Below, piece by piece: positions 53,059-62,103 of a stretch of DNA of 64,000 nt. The DNA lies in the NCBI RefSeq assembly GCF_035609205.1, contig NZ_CP141184.1, forward strand, positions 1,178,001 to 1,242,000. The letters run 5' to 3'. Source of the stretch: Hymenobacter sp. GOD-10R (lineage in GTDB: Bacteria > Bacteroidota > Bacteroidia > Cytophagales > Hymenobacteraceae). The translations under genes were made by a program, and so were the position numbers. A model generated the notes under the pieces. That model did not search any database. It was not told the DNA's origin and saw nothing but the letters and a program-made list of their open reading frames with translations. How positions within the stretch are numbered: position 1 is the first letter of the stretch; each line of letters opens with the position of its first letter.

Positions 53059-54342
53059 TTACTCTTCTTCCTCCGTGTATACACCTAGCTGAGCGTTGAT
53101 CAGCGGCATTTTGGGCGAAAGGAAAAACCCCGTGAGACTAGCAAACATGACCGGTACGATACTATGAAAGCCAGTGAGCGTACCGAGCAGTACCGTCGTG
53201 CTGATGGGCGTGCGCGTGACGCAGGCGTTGATGGCCGCCATGCAGCTGATCAGGATGAGTGACAGGTTTTGATCGGGGAATAAGGAGTGCAGGAGCAGCC
53301 CAGTAACGGCACCCACGAAAAACAGCGGAATAATGAAACCGCCGCGCCACCCCGAAGTTACCGTCAGTGCAATAGCGAGCAGCTTGGCACCCATCAAAAG
53401 TAGTAGAAACTGAGGTGAGAACGTCATGTGCAGCAACTCAGCCAACTGGTCGTGCCCAAAGTAACGCGCGAGCGGCACAAAGTAGGCAATAACGCCGAGC
53501 AAGATACCACTCAAAGCCATCCTCCAATAAATGGGCAAGCGTCGGCTGCGAAACAAACTTCGGCAACGCCGCACAATGAAAATAAACAGCCACCCCACCG
53601 CGGTTCCTGCCAGCGCATACAGAACGGCCAGAAAACAGTCGTTAAGATTGGGCGAAGTATAGAGCGGAAATTGCCACGTAGGACCTAGGCCCGTGTGCGT
53701 AATTAAAACGAAGATGATGTAGCTGGAGCAGCTAGCCACAAACGCCGGAATGAGCGCCTGGTAGTACTCGACCACATGGCGGTGATGCAGGATTTCCAGA
53801 GCAAACAAGCTACCGCCGAGTGGCGCCCCAAATAGAGCTGTGAAAGCTGCTGCCATGCCCGCGATACTAAGTGAGCGTAAGTCTTCGCCACGCAGGCGAA
53901 AGCGCTGAGCCAGCCACGTACCCGTAGAGCCCACTACTTGTACTAGTGGCGCTTCGGGGCCAGCACTGCCGCCGCTGGCAATACACACCAACGACGACAG
54001 AATCATGGAAAGATTATTCCGAGGGTCTAGCTGCCCCCCTTTGAAACGGATGTTGTTCACAATCAAGTCCATCTCGCCAGGGTCGCCAAGCTTATAAATG
54101 ACTAGTCCGGCCAGCAACCCGGCCGTAGCCATGAGTGGAATAACCCAGAGACCTGGTACCAGGGCCAGCCACTCCATGAGGTGTTCAAGCACAATCCAAT
54201 AGCCGCCCGCCAAGACGCCACCCATTATCCCGATCAACGCCCACAGAAAGAACAAACGGCTAAAAACGAATGGATTAAATTGTAGCGAGTCGTTTACTCT
54301 GGTCCGTAGCTGTAAGGCGCGTCGACGGGTGCGAAACTTCAT
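53059..54342 (-). CDS. Chloride channel/antiporter family protein (ClC)
   Basis: 427 residues with ten or more hydrophobic helices. Selectivity motif SGGSAGPEAPLVQ matches the G(K/R)EGP element of ClC proteins, and FTALFGAPLGGSLFALEI is the following helix-N region. GWRGGFIIPLFFVGAVTG is the GxFxP block. It would move chloride, fluoride or other anions; whether channel or antiporter is not decided because the gating Glu position (GPEAP) is present but context matters. There is no CBS domain. Confidence 0.9.
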   Translation of the reverse strand: MKFRTRRRALQLRTRVNDSLQFNPFVFSRLFFLWALIGIMGGVLAGGYWIVLEHLMEWLALVPGLWVIPLMATAGLLAGLVIYKLGDPGEMDLIVNNIRFKGGQLDPRNNLSMILSSLVCIASGGSAGPEAPLVQVVGSTGTWLAQRFRLRGEDLRSLSIAGMAAAFTALFGAPLGGSLFALEILHHRHVVEYYQALIPAFVASCSSYIIFVLITHTGLGPTWQFPLYTSPNLNDCFLAVLYALAGTAVGWLFIFIVRRCRSLFRSRRLPIYWRMALSGILLGVIAYFVPLARYFGHDQLAELLHMTFSPQFLLLLMGAKLLAIALTVTSGWRGGFIIPLFFVGAVTGLLLHSLFPDQNLSLILISCMAAINACVTRTPISTTVLLGTLTGFHSIVPVMFASLTGFFLSPKMPLINAQLGVYTEEEE

Positions 54343-54431
54343 GGTGCAAAGGGAAAGGGTGTGAAATAGCTAGCACTACATCCTGGGAAGAATGTAGTGC
54401 TAGACGTGACTAGTAGGTGGGAGAAAAAGCC

Positions 54432-57400
54432 CTAGATCAGCTGGCAGGCCTCAATCTCCATTTCCCGCATCTTGCGGATGAAGGCTTTCGGCTCGATGCG
54501 GTAGCGGCGCGAATAGGTGTCCACGGTGAGATGCTCGTGCGGCTCGGCAAACTTGATTTCCAGCTTCTTAGAGCCGGCTGATTCCTCCACGGCGGCCATG
54601 AAGCGGTCCATAAAGGGCTCGGTCACGGTGCGAAGGTTGAGCTGCACGCGCACGCCGTTGGCTAGCTTTTCGGCCACGTTGAACAGCGGCTCCATGGTCA
54701 GAATCTTGAACTCAAACTGGTCGGAGTCGCGGAAGCGCTGGGCGTACTTGCCCCGGATGTACATGGGCGGCACCTGCTCCTTGTCGTAGTTGCGCGGGTT
54801 GATAATGGAGCTGAAGCGCGAGTAATCGTCGCGGAACAAAGCTAGGTTCAAGCTCGATTCATAATCTTCCACGCTGAACGACACGAACGGCTGGCCGGTC
54901 TTGGTCGTCTTGAACATCACGTTCGAAATCAGACCGGCTACGGTTACTTCGCGGTTTTTGTAGCTCTCTACTTTGTCAAGACCGCAGGTACAGTAGGAGT
55001 CGATTTCCAATTTGAAGTCATCGAGTGGGTGACCGGAGAGGTAAAAGCCTACCACTTCCTTTTCGCGGCGCAGCTGCTCGGTAGCGGGCCAGGGCTCCAT
55101 ATCGGCCACTTTGGGCAGGGGCATGGCCACCGCGCCGAACGCGCCACCGCCAAATAAGCTTTGCTGGGCCGAATCTTGGTCAGCTTGGTACTGCTGGCCC
55201 ATGCGGACCGCCTTGTCGATGAGGTTCTGGTCACCGCCGGGCGCTTCCACGAATTGACGGCGGTGGTAACGCTCGAATGAGTCGAAGGCGCCCGATAAAG
55301 CTAGGCTTTCAAACGTCTTCTTGTTGACGGCCCGCAGGTTCACACGCTTCGAGAAGTCGAAAATATCCGTGAACGGTCCTTTTTTACTGCGCTCCGCTAC
55401 AATGTTCTCAATAGCCGCTTCGCCGGCGCCTTTCACGGCAGCCATACCGAAACGGATTTGGCCTTTTTCGTTTACGTTGAACTTGAGGATCGATTCGTTC
55501 ACGTCGGGACCTAGCACGGGCACACCCTGGCGGCGGGCTTCCTCGATGAAGAACGTCACCTTCTTGATGTCCGACATGTTGTTGGTCAGCACGGCAGCCA
55601 TGTACTCGGCGGGGTAGTTAGCTTTCAGATAACCGGTCTGATAAGCTACGACCGAGTAGGCGGCGGAGTGAGAGCGGTTGAAGCCGTAGGCCGCAAACTT
55701 CTCCATCACGTCGAATACTTCGTTGGCCTTCTTCTCCTTGATGCTGTGCAGCTCAGCCGCGCCCTTGCAGAACTTCTCGCGCTCCAAGGCCATCTTCTTC
55801 ATGTCCTTCTTACCCATGGCGCGGCGCAGCAAGTCGGCGCCACCGAGGGAGTAGCCGGCCAAAATCTGGGCGGCTTGCATGATCTGCTCCTGGTACACCA
55901 TGATGCCCTGAGAGTAGTTCAGGATGGGCTCCAGCAGTTCGTGCGGGTATTCTACCACTTCCCGACCGTGCTTGCGGTTGATGAAGTTCGGAATGAACTG
56001 CATCGGACCCGGCCGGTATAGGGCGTTCATGGCAATCAAGTCCTCGATGTTGGTGGGCTTGAGGTCCTTGAGGTACATGCGCATACCCTCGGACTCAAAC
56101 TGGAACGTGCCGATAGTATCGCCGCGCTGGTACAGCTCGTAGGTCTTAGGGTCGTCGAGCGGAATATCGTCGATGTTGATATCAACGCCGTGATTCTTCT
56201 TGATCAGCTCCAAGGCGTCCACGATGATCGTGAGCGTTTTGAGGCCCAAGAAGTCCATCTTGAGCATGCCGGCCGATTCAATCACCTTGCCGTCGAACTG
56301 CGTCACGAGCAGGTCCGAGTCTTTGGAGGTCGAAACCGGGATGTACTTGGTGATGTCGTCGGGAGCGATGATGACGCCGGCCGCGTGGATACCGGTGTTA
56401 CGCACCGAGCCTTCGAGCTTCTCCGCCAAGCGCAAGATCTGGCCGCGGAGGTTATCGGGCGCATCGTCGCGCCGGATCATATCTAGCTCCTGGTTTTCAG
56501 CAAAGGCGCCGGCTAGGGTAGTGCCGGGCTTCTCAGGAACCATCTTCGCTAGCTCGTTGGTCACCGGCAGCGGCAATTCCATGGCCCGCGCCACGTCCTT
56601 GATGCTGGACTTGGCGGCCATGGTACCGAAGGTGATAATCTGGGCCACCTGCGTTTTGCCGTACTTATCCACCACGTAGTCAATCACGCGCTGGCGGTTT
56701 ACGTCGTCGAAGTCGATGTCGATATCAGGCATCGACACACGTTCGGGATTCAAGAAACGCTCGAACAGCAGGGAGTACTTAATCGGGTCGATGTTGGTGA
56801 TACCGACGCAGTACGCCACCGCCGAGCCTGCGGCTGAGCCCCGGCCCGGGCCCACCGCCACGCCCATGTCGCGGCCCTTGTTGATGAAGTCCTGCACGAT
56901 GAGGAAATAGCCCGCGAAGCCCATCGTCTGAATAATGCGCAGCTCGTATTCCAGCCGTTCATCGATTTCAGGCGTGCGCTCGGAGTAACGGGGCGGCTTA
57001 GTCATCGTCACGATACCTTTCCCGGCACTCGGTCCAAAAGCCCCCACGTACGTTAGCTCCCGCAGGAATTCGTCGGCGTTGGCAAAGCCGGCAGGTAGCG
57101 GGAAATTGGGCAATAGGATGTCGCGGGCCAGTTTGGGCGGCGAGATCTTATCCACAATCTCGTTCGTGTTATCCACACTTTCCGGCACATCCCGGAACAA
57201 GTGGTTCATCTCCTCCTGGCTCTTGAAATAGAACTGGTCGTTGGGGAAGCCGAAGCGCGACCTAGGTCTAGGCATCTGAGCTTCCTCATCGATACGCATG
57301 AGCTGACGTCGCACTTGGTCGTCGGACGAAGCTAGGGGGCGTAGATTGTCTAGGTGGTCGTAAAGCACCCTCTTCTCCGACGACATCAGGCGGAAGTACT

Positions 57401-58148
57401 TGGTCTCGAAGTCGCCCACCGGGATGCTGTGCTCCTCCCCGGTGTTCACGCACAGCAGCAAGTCGTGGGGCGCAAAGTCCTCCTGGTTGACGTAGTGGGA
57501 GTCGTTGGTGCAAATGACCTTGACGTTGTACTTTTTGGCCCACTTCAGCAGCACCTGGTTCAGGTCTTCCTGGCTTTTGCCGGTGTTGTCGATGTTCTCG
57601 ATGCCATGGCGCTGAATCTCGATGTAGTAATCGTCGCCGAACACATCAAGCCACCATCTCAGCTGTTTCTCAGCTTCCTCTTCCGTTTTCCACAGCAGCG
57701 CCTGCGGAATTTCCGCACCGATGCAGCACGACGTGGCAATCAGGCCCTCGTGGTACTGAAGCAGCAGCTCCTTGTCGATACGCGGGTATTTGGAATACAC
57801 ACCTTCGATAAAGCTCAGAGAGCAGAGCTTCGCTAGGTTGTGGTAGCCGGCCTGGTCTTTCGCCAGCAGCAGCTGGTGGTGACGCACGTCTCGCTCGCCT
57901 TTTTCGCGGCTGAACTGCTTCTTGTGCCGGTCTTCTACCAAGTAAAACTCGCAGCCTACGATGGGCTTTACGTTGTACTTGTTTGCCTCGGCCACAAAGT
58001 TGAAGGCGCCGAACATGTTGCCGTGGTCGGTGAGAGCGACGGCGGGCATGCCGTCGGCCTGCGCTTTCTTCATCAGCGCGCCAATGCTAGCTTGGCCGTC
58101 GAGGAGGGAATACTGGGTGTGGCAATGAAGGTGGGAGAAAACAGGCAT
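54432..58148 (-). CDS. dnaE: DNA polymerase III subunit alpha
   Basis: 1238 residues from ATG 58148 (MPVFSHLHCHTQYSLLDG). The N-terminal PHP domain begins with HLHCHTQYSLLDG. The polymerase catalytic Asp motif PDIDIDFDD lies near residue 475, and the C-terminal OB-fold region includes VTVAGLISNVMFKTTKTGQPFVSF. The frame is open to 58205 but ATG 58148 fits the family. Replicative polymerase of the chromosome. A decayed copy of its first codons and its upstream spacer lies at ~60160-60360. Confidence 0.96.
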   Translation of the reverse strand: MPVFSHLHCHTQYSLLDGQASIGALMKKAQADGMPAVALTDHGNMFGAFNFVAEANKYNVKPIVGCEFYLVEDRHKKQFSREKGERDVRHHQLLLAKDQAGYHNLAKLCSLSFIEGVYSKYPRIDKELLLQYHEGLIATSCCIGAEIPQALLWKTEEEAEKQLRWWLDVFGDDYYIEIQRHGIENIDNTGKSQEDLNQVLLKWAKKYNVKVICTNDSHYVNQEDFAPHDLLLCVNTGEEHSIPVGDFETKYFRLMSSEKRVLYDHLDNLRPLASSDDQVRRQLMRIDEEAQMPRPRSRFGFPNDQFYFKSQEEMNHLFRDVPESVDNTNEIVDKISPPKLARDILLPNFPLPAGFANADEFLRELTYVGAFGPSAGKGIVTMTKPPRYSERTPEIDERLEYELRIIQTMGFAGYFLIVQDFINKGRDMGVAVGPGRGSAAGSAVAYCVGITNIDPIKYSLLFERFLNPERVSMPDIDIDFDDVNRQRVIDYVVDKYGKTQVAQIITFGTMAAKSSIKDVARAMELPLPVTNELAKMVPEKPGTTLAGAFAENQELDMIRRDDAPDNLRGQILRLAEKLEGSVRNTGIHAAGVIIAPDDITKYIPVSTSKDSDLLVTQFDGKVIESAGMLKMDFLGLKTLTIIVDALELIKKNHGVDINIDDIPLDDPKTYELYQRGDTIGTFQFESEGMRMYLKDLKPTNIEDLIAMNALYRPGPMQFIPNFINRKHGREVVEYPHELLEPILNYSQGIMVYQEQIMQAAQILAGYSLGGADLLRRAMGKKDMKKMALEREKFCKGAAELHSIKEKKANEVFDVMEKFAAYGFNRSHSAAYSVVAYQTGYLKANYPAEYMAAVLTNNMSDIKKVTFFIEEARRQGVPVLGPDVNESILKFNVNEKGQIRFGMAAVKGAGEAAIENIVAERSKKGPFTDIFDFSKRVNLRAVNKKTFESLALSGAFDSFERYHRRQFVEAPGGDQNLIDKAVRMGQQYQADQDSAQQSLFGGGAFGAVAMPLPKVADMEPWPATEQLRREKEVVGFYLSGHPLDDFKLEIDSYCTCGLDKVESYKNREVTVAGLISNVMFKTTKTGQPFVSFSVEDYESSLNLALFRDDYSRFSSIINPRNYDKEQVPPMYIRGKYAQRFRDSDQFEFKILTMEPLFNVAEKLANGVRVQLNLRTVTEPFMDRFMAAVEESAGSKKLEIKFAEPHEHLTVDTYSRRYRIEPKAFIRKMREMEIEACQLI

Positions 58149-58290
58149 AGTAAGCAGAGTTGAAGGCAGAAAGCACCTAGCGTTCAGTAAAGTTACCGCC
58201 GCCAACTGGGAAAGGAAAGTTGCCGAACCGGATGTTTCTGTGTATCAATAACAAAAAAGGATGGCTTTTCGAGCCATCCTTTGCATTGCC
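58124..58290 (-). repeat. dnaE start and upstream spacer, source copy of a duplicate
   Basis: This segment includes the first codons of dnaE and its spacer with TGAAGGCAGAAAGCACCTAG (58155-58174) and a terminator-like hairpin TCAATAACAAAAAAGGATGG. It is matched by 60228-60360. See the separate entry. Confidence 0.8.
58243..58285 (-). terminator. Terminator after the FG-GAP gene
   Basis: AAGGATGGCT ... AGCCATCCTT hairpin with TTTTTTG on the minus strand; also reads as a plus-strand hairpin. Nearly the same hairpin occurs at 60322. Confidence 0.75.
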
Positions 58291-58345
58291 ATCTTCCCGG
58301 CAACTAGTTACCCACGAAGCGACGTGAGCGAGATGCGGTTGGCTA

Positions 58346-60055
58346 CTAACGTAAGATCACGCGTTTTGTAGTGCCGTGTTGCCCTATTGGGGTTACTGTT
58401 AGCAAATACACTCCTGGTGTCAAGCCAGCCGTAGGCAGTGTTGAGGTTTGTCCTTCGAAAGCCAGCTCGCGCACCAAACAACCCAAGGTGTTGTACAGGG
58501 CCGCTTTACCACCGGTAGCGGTAGCGGTTTCGAAGTGGAGGTCGGCGCCACGCTCCACCGGGTTTGGCCAAGCACCCATAGCTGGAACTTTGAGCGCCGT
58601 TTGCTGAGTAGCTAGTATCGTATTTGCGTTGCGATGCACGATTATTTGGCCTCTCAGATCGTTGCTGTTGCCACTGAGGCTATACACGACCAAATCCAAG
58701 TCACCGTCGTTGTCCATGTCGCCGAGTGTAAGGTCTATCGGGAACGGGCCGGTCGGAATACTTGCTTGTCGGATAAAGTTGCCTGTGCCAGTATTCAAGT
58801 TCAGATTGACAGAGTTCGCCGAGGAGCTATTTTCTCGGGCATCGGTGATAATATCTAGGTCCTTGTCACCATCAACGTCGCCTATCTCTACTACTTGTGG
58901 CGCGCTGCCAATTGATAAGTCAGGTCCTTTCGCAAAGGTGCCGTTGCCATTGTTGCGCCATAGGCTAAGCTTTCCATCAGGCTCAAAAAGTGGAACGGCA
59001 ATATCGACGTCGCCGTCGTCATCGAAATCGGCCAGGCCGATGTTGCCCCGGTAGCCGCCCACCGGCAATTCAGTTGTCCCAGAGAACTGTCCTTGACCAT
59101 TGTTCAGACGAATGTTTAGGGGACCAGCTGTTGTGCCGCCGTAGCCAGTTAGCGCATCTAAGTCACCGTCGTTATCAAGATCGGTAAGCTCTATTCGTAT
59201 TGCGCTAGAGGAGATGCTAACCTGCCCGTTGCCCGTGAACACGCCTGCCCCGTTGTTCAGGCGAACTTGAAGCGTCTTACTGCCACCTTCCGAGAAGATA
59301 AGATCTAGGTCGCCGTCGCTATCCAAGTCGCCTAATGCGAGCGCAACAACCTCGGTGCTTGTACTAATAATGCCTGACACAGGAGTAAAGGTACCCGCGC
59401 CGTTGTTGCGCAACACGCCTAGGCCAGTGCTTTTGATGGCATATACAAGGTCGAGGTCGCCGTCGCCATCCACGTCGCCCGGCCTGAAACGCTGGGTAGC
59501 CACATTTAGGTCAACAAGTGGCGCGAGTTTGCCGGTGCCGTCATTACGCAACACGCCCAACGAATACCGATCTAGGTAGTAAGGGGCTAGCACATCCAAA
59601 TCGGCGTCGCCGTCCACGTCGACAAGCGTCAGATAGTCTTGTGAGTAGCTTTGGGTGCTTATCGGTGTAACTACTCCCGCCTCAAACCGGCCGCTGCCGC
59701 CTGAGACGGCGGCTGTAAACTGCCACGCGTATTTGGCCCCGTTTGGACTCGTGAGCGTCGCCGACAATGTTTCGCCTGCTCGAAAAAGGGCAGCAGGTGC
59801 AAAGGAAATTGTGTTGTTATTGGTGGTGGTAGTACCACTCCGTAAGCCGCCTGCCTGCGAGCTATATACCTTTAGACTGACTGTTGTAAAGGGGGTTAAT
59901 GTGGCCGACACAGGAGTAGTGACGGGTTGCTTGAAGCTATGTGGTGCGGGAAAAACGTTAGAAATGATGGGCGCCTGCGCCATCGCCTGGTTGGCAACGA
60001 GTAAGCCGATAAGTGTAGCACCAAAAGTTGGCCAATAGGAAGTAAATGGACGCAT
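58346..60055 (-). CDS. FG-GAP/VCBS repeat protein with T9SS sorting domain
   Basis: 569 residues with a signal peptide (LIGLLVANQAMAQ). Six or more FG-GAP/VCBS-type repeats with calcium-site patterns DVDGDADLDVLAP, DVDGDGDLDLVYA, DLDSDGDLDLIFS, DLDNDGDLDALTG, DFDDDGDVDIAVP, DVDGDKDLDIITD, DMDNDGDLDLVVY form a beta-propeller. The ending VPAMGAWPNPVERGADLHFETA... and GVYLLTVTPIGQHGTTKRVIL is the type A T9SS C-terminal domain. Probably a secreted surface protein. It sits between two copies of the dnaE upstream segment. Confidence 0.9.
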   Translation of the reverse strand: MRPFTSYWPTFGATLIGLLVANQAMAQAPIISNVFPAPHSFKQPVTTPVSATLTPFTTVSLKVYSSQAGGLRSGTTTTNNNTISFAPAALFRAGETLSATLTSPNGAKYAWQFTAAVSGGSGRFEAGVVTPISTQSYSQDYLTLVDVDGDADLDVLAPYYLDRYSLGVLRNDGTGKLAPLVDLNVATQRFRPGDVDGDGDLDLVYAIKSTGLGVLRNNGAGTFTPVSGIISTSTEVVALALGDLDSDGDLDLIFSEGGSKTLQVRLNNGAGVFTGNGQVSISSSAIRIELTDLDNDGDLDALTGYGGTTAGPLNIRLNNGQGQFSGTTELPVGGYRGNIGLADFDDDGDVDIAVPLFEPDGKLSLWRNNGNGTFAKGPDLSIGSAPQVVEIGDVDGDKDLDIITDARENSSSANSVNLNLNTGTGNFIRQASIPTGPFPIDLTLGDMDNDGDLDLVVYSLSGNSNDLRGQIIVHRNANTILATQQTALKVPAMGAWPNPVERGADLHFETATATGGKAALYNTLGCLVRELAFEGQTSTLPTAGLTPGVYLLTVTPIGQHGTTKRVILR

Positions 60056-60159
60056 AAAAGTTAGCTTATAATAGTAAGAGAAAGGAATACTTGAAGGTAG
60101 TATTTTAAACAGATATAGTTGGCTTTTTGCAAAACTGAGCTGCTATGTGTTTGAATTAT

Positions 60160-60255
60160 GGGAATAGTTCAGCTTGCCATTACTCAGCGCGCTGATACTA
60201 GTTTGATTGTAGAGAGAAATACTGAGCACAGTAATGAAAGTGGGAGATAGTAGGA
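60160..60255 (-). pseudogene. Relic of the dnaE 5' end
   Basis: Reading the minus strand, this stretch aligns with the first ~25 codons of dnaE: TCCCAC TTT CAT TAC TGT GCT CAG TAT against TCCCAC CTT CAT TGC CAC ACC CAG TAT, then TCTCTA against CTCCTC. About 21 of 28 positions in one block are identical and the differences are transitions. The ATG is lost, there is a 2-base gap and a stop soon after. It cannot encode a useful product. Confidence 0.75.
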
Positions 60256-60360
60256 AGATGTGAAGGCAGAAAGCACCTAGGGGGCAGCAAAGCTGCCGAA
60301 TCGATAATATCGATTGTCAATAACAAAAAGAGGATGGCTTTTAGAGCCATCCTCTTTATT
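60228..60360 (-). repeat. Second copy of the dnaE-start spacer segment
   Basis: Carries TGAAGGCAGAAAGCACCTAG (identical 20-mer to 58155) and the hairpin with GGATGGCTTTTAGAGCCATCC preceded by TCAATAACAAAAAGA. Differs from 58124-58290 by a deletion of about 25 bases in the middle. Confidence 0.8.
60322..60360 (-). terminator. Terminator after the MFS gene
   Basis: AGAGGATGGCT / AGCCATCCTCT hairpin with TTTTTG tail on the minus strand. Confidence 0.75.
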
Positions 60361-60381
60361 CAATGGAGCTAGGTCCTAACG

Positions 60382-61713
60382 CTAAACCGGACCAGCTTCG
60401 TCTGATAAGGGCTTAACCATGCAATGGCGCGACATCTGCGCCGCCGGTTGAAAACCGTGCGTCAGCTTCGAAACGGTCGTTTTGCGGCCGGTACCCGTTT
60501 CGCGTAGCAGCAGCGCCGCCACGATGGCCACGCTCGTGCACCCGATCCAAAACAAGCCGCCGGTCTGGAAGTGCGCGGCTGGGTCGGCAGCGTTGCCTAG
60601 CGTTTGGCCGTAGAGGTGGGCGAACATCGGCCCGAGGATGGCACTCACGCTAAAGGTGAGGAAGTTCATGGCGCCGGTAGCGCTGCCTTTTACCTCATCG
60701 GGGTTGGCTTCCTTGATGATAGAATATGGAATCATAGCTGCGCCCGAGGCGACGCCGAACAGAAATAAGCTGACATACAGTGGGAGCAAGCTAGGTAAGT
60801 ACAGCTGTTGCAAGCCCAGCAAGATCATGCTGGCCGCCCCGCCAAACAGCACCGGCTTACGGCGACCTAGGCGGTCGGCCAGCCACCCGAGCATTGGGCA
60901 ACCCACCACCCAGCCCAGCGGCACCATCGAGCACGCCCACGTGGCAGCCGCGTAGCTCATTTGTTGGTCTTTTTGCAACGAAGCCACGCCCCAGTTCATG
61001 GCAAAGATGGTGGTCGGGGCGAAGAGCAACCCGGCAATCAGCCCGCACAAGTACGACTGCGGATTGCGGAAAACCACTTTGTAGGGTTCCAGTAAGCTAG
61101 CCTTAGCTCTGGGTTGTTGCGCCTGCTCAGCCGCATCATTTGGGGTAACGAAAAACAGTGCTAAGCAGGTAGCAAAGTTGGCTGCGCCCATCAGGAGCCA
61201 AAAGGTGCGCAAATCAAATCCGTTGTGAATCAGGGGTCCCGCGGCCGATTGTCCGAGGGCACCACCTAGCATACCAAGGCATTGCGTAGCTCCAATAGCC
61301 GTGGCCAAGGACCGCGCTTGAAATCCGCGGGAGGCTAGGTACACCGAGCCCGTAAATGCAAATGCTGACCCCGCGCCTTGCAGCAAACGGCCGGCGTTGC
61401 CAGCCCAGGAACCCGGTACGGCAAACAACGCGCATCCGAGCGCTACCACGAGCACGCCAGCCGGCAGCGCGAATTTAGCGCCCGTGCGGTCGAGGGCAAT
61501 GCCGGCTATCAGCCCGGCCAAAGAATACGTGTAATAATACGTGCCCAGGATAGAGCTGACTTCCGTGGTGCTCACGCCGAACACGCCCGCTAGCTCCGGA
61601 AGCATGACCGCCGGACCGGAGCGCACGGCGTATTCCAGGAAGTAAAAAATGAGGGAGAAGACCCACGCAATAACGTAGGGCCGGGTGCGGTTGGGGCTAC
61701 TTAGTACAGCCAT
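60382..61713 (-). CDS. MFS transporter (glucarate/hexuronate-like)
   Basis: 443 residues from ATG 61713 (MAVLSSPNRTRPYVIAWV). Twelve hydrophobic helices. MFS motif A-like ALDRTGAKFALPAG in loop 2-3 and its repeat LADRLGRRKPVLFGGA in loop 8-9. YFLEYAVRSGPAVMLPELAGVFGVSTTEV is typical of the OPA/ACS anion-cation subfamily. Substrate not known. It lies between the LysM gene and the dnaE duplicate region. Confidence 0.85.
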   Translation of the reverse strand: MAVLSSPNRTRPYVIAWVFSLIFYFLEYAVRSGPAVMLPELAGVFGVSTTEVSSILGTYYYTYSLAGLIAGIALDRTGAKFALPAGVLVVALGCALFAVPGSWAGNAGRLLQGAGSAFAFTGSVYLASRGFQARSLATAIGATQCLGMLGGALGQSAAGPLIHNGFDLRTFWLLMGAANFATCLALFFVTPNDAAEQAQQPRAKASLLEPYKVVFRNPQSYLCGLIAGLLFAPTTIFAMNWGVASLQKDQQMSYAAATWACSMVPLGWVVGCPMLGWLADRLGRRKPVLFGGAASMILLGLQQLYLPSLLPLYVSLFLFGVASGAAMIPYSIIKEANPDEVKGSATGAMNFLTFSVSAILGPMFAHLYGQTLGNAADPAAHFQTGGLFWIGCTSVAIVAALLLRETGTGRKTTVSKLTHGFQPAAQMSRHCMVKPLSDEAGPV

Positions 61714-62103
61714 TTTGGTAAGGTGCAACCTAGGTTCCCTGGCGCTTTACTCAGCAACAGAAAGCAAGCTCGGGTATCAAGGTATGTTGAGACTATCTTC
61801 TGTTTACCGCCGACAAAGCTGGTTTGTTTAGGTCGAGCTGTCGCAGTTTAGCTTGTTTCGCTAGCTGTTGAGGTGGTCTTCGACACTCCTCCCTTGTCTT
61901 TCGGATTGAGGCTGAACGCCCCGGTGTAGCACTATTTTTCGCCCTGCAACTCATCTTAAACAAATAGCCTATTTAGCTATAAGCCTATAGGAAAGGGCCA
62001 CCCGAAGAAAATAGGAAGCGGATAGTACAGCGTTAAAACAAAAACTCCCGGCGGCTACAATGGCCACCGGGAGCTACTAGTACCTAGGTTACGAGATGAT
62101 AGA
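61714..62103. other. Gene-free stretch between LysM and MFS genes
   Basis: 390 bases. Near the right end is the LysM-gene terminator (62036-62078). The remainder holds the MFS leader; I see no supported gene and no clear TAnnTTTG box. Confidence 0.5.
62036..62078 (-). terminator. Terminator after the LysM gene
   Basis: CTCCCGGTGGCC/GGCCGCCGGGAG-type stem (one mismatch) with TTTTTGTTTT tail on the minus strand. Confidence 0.8.
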
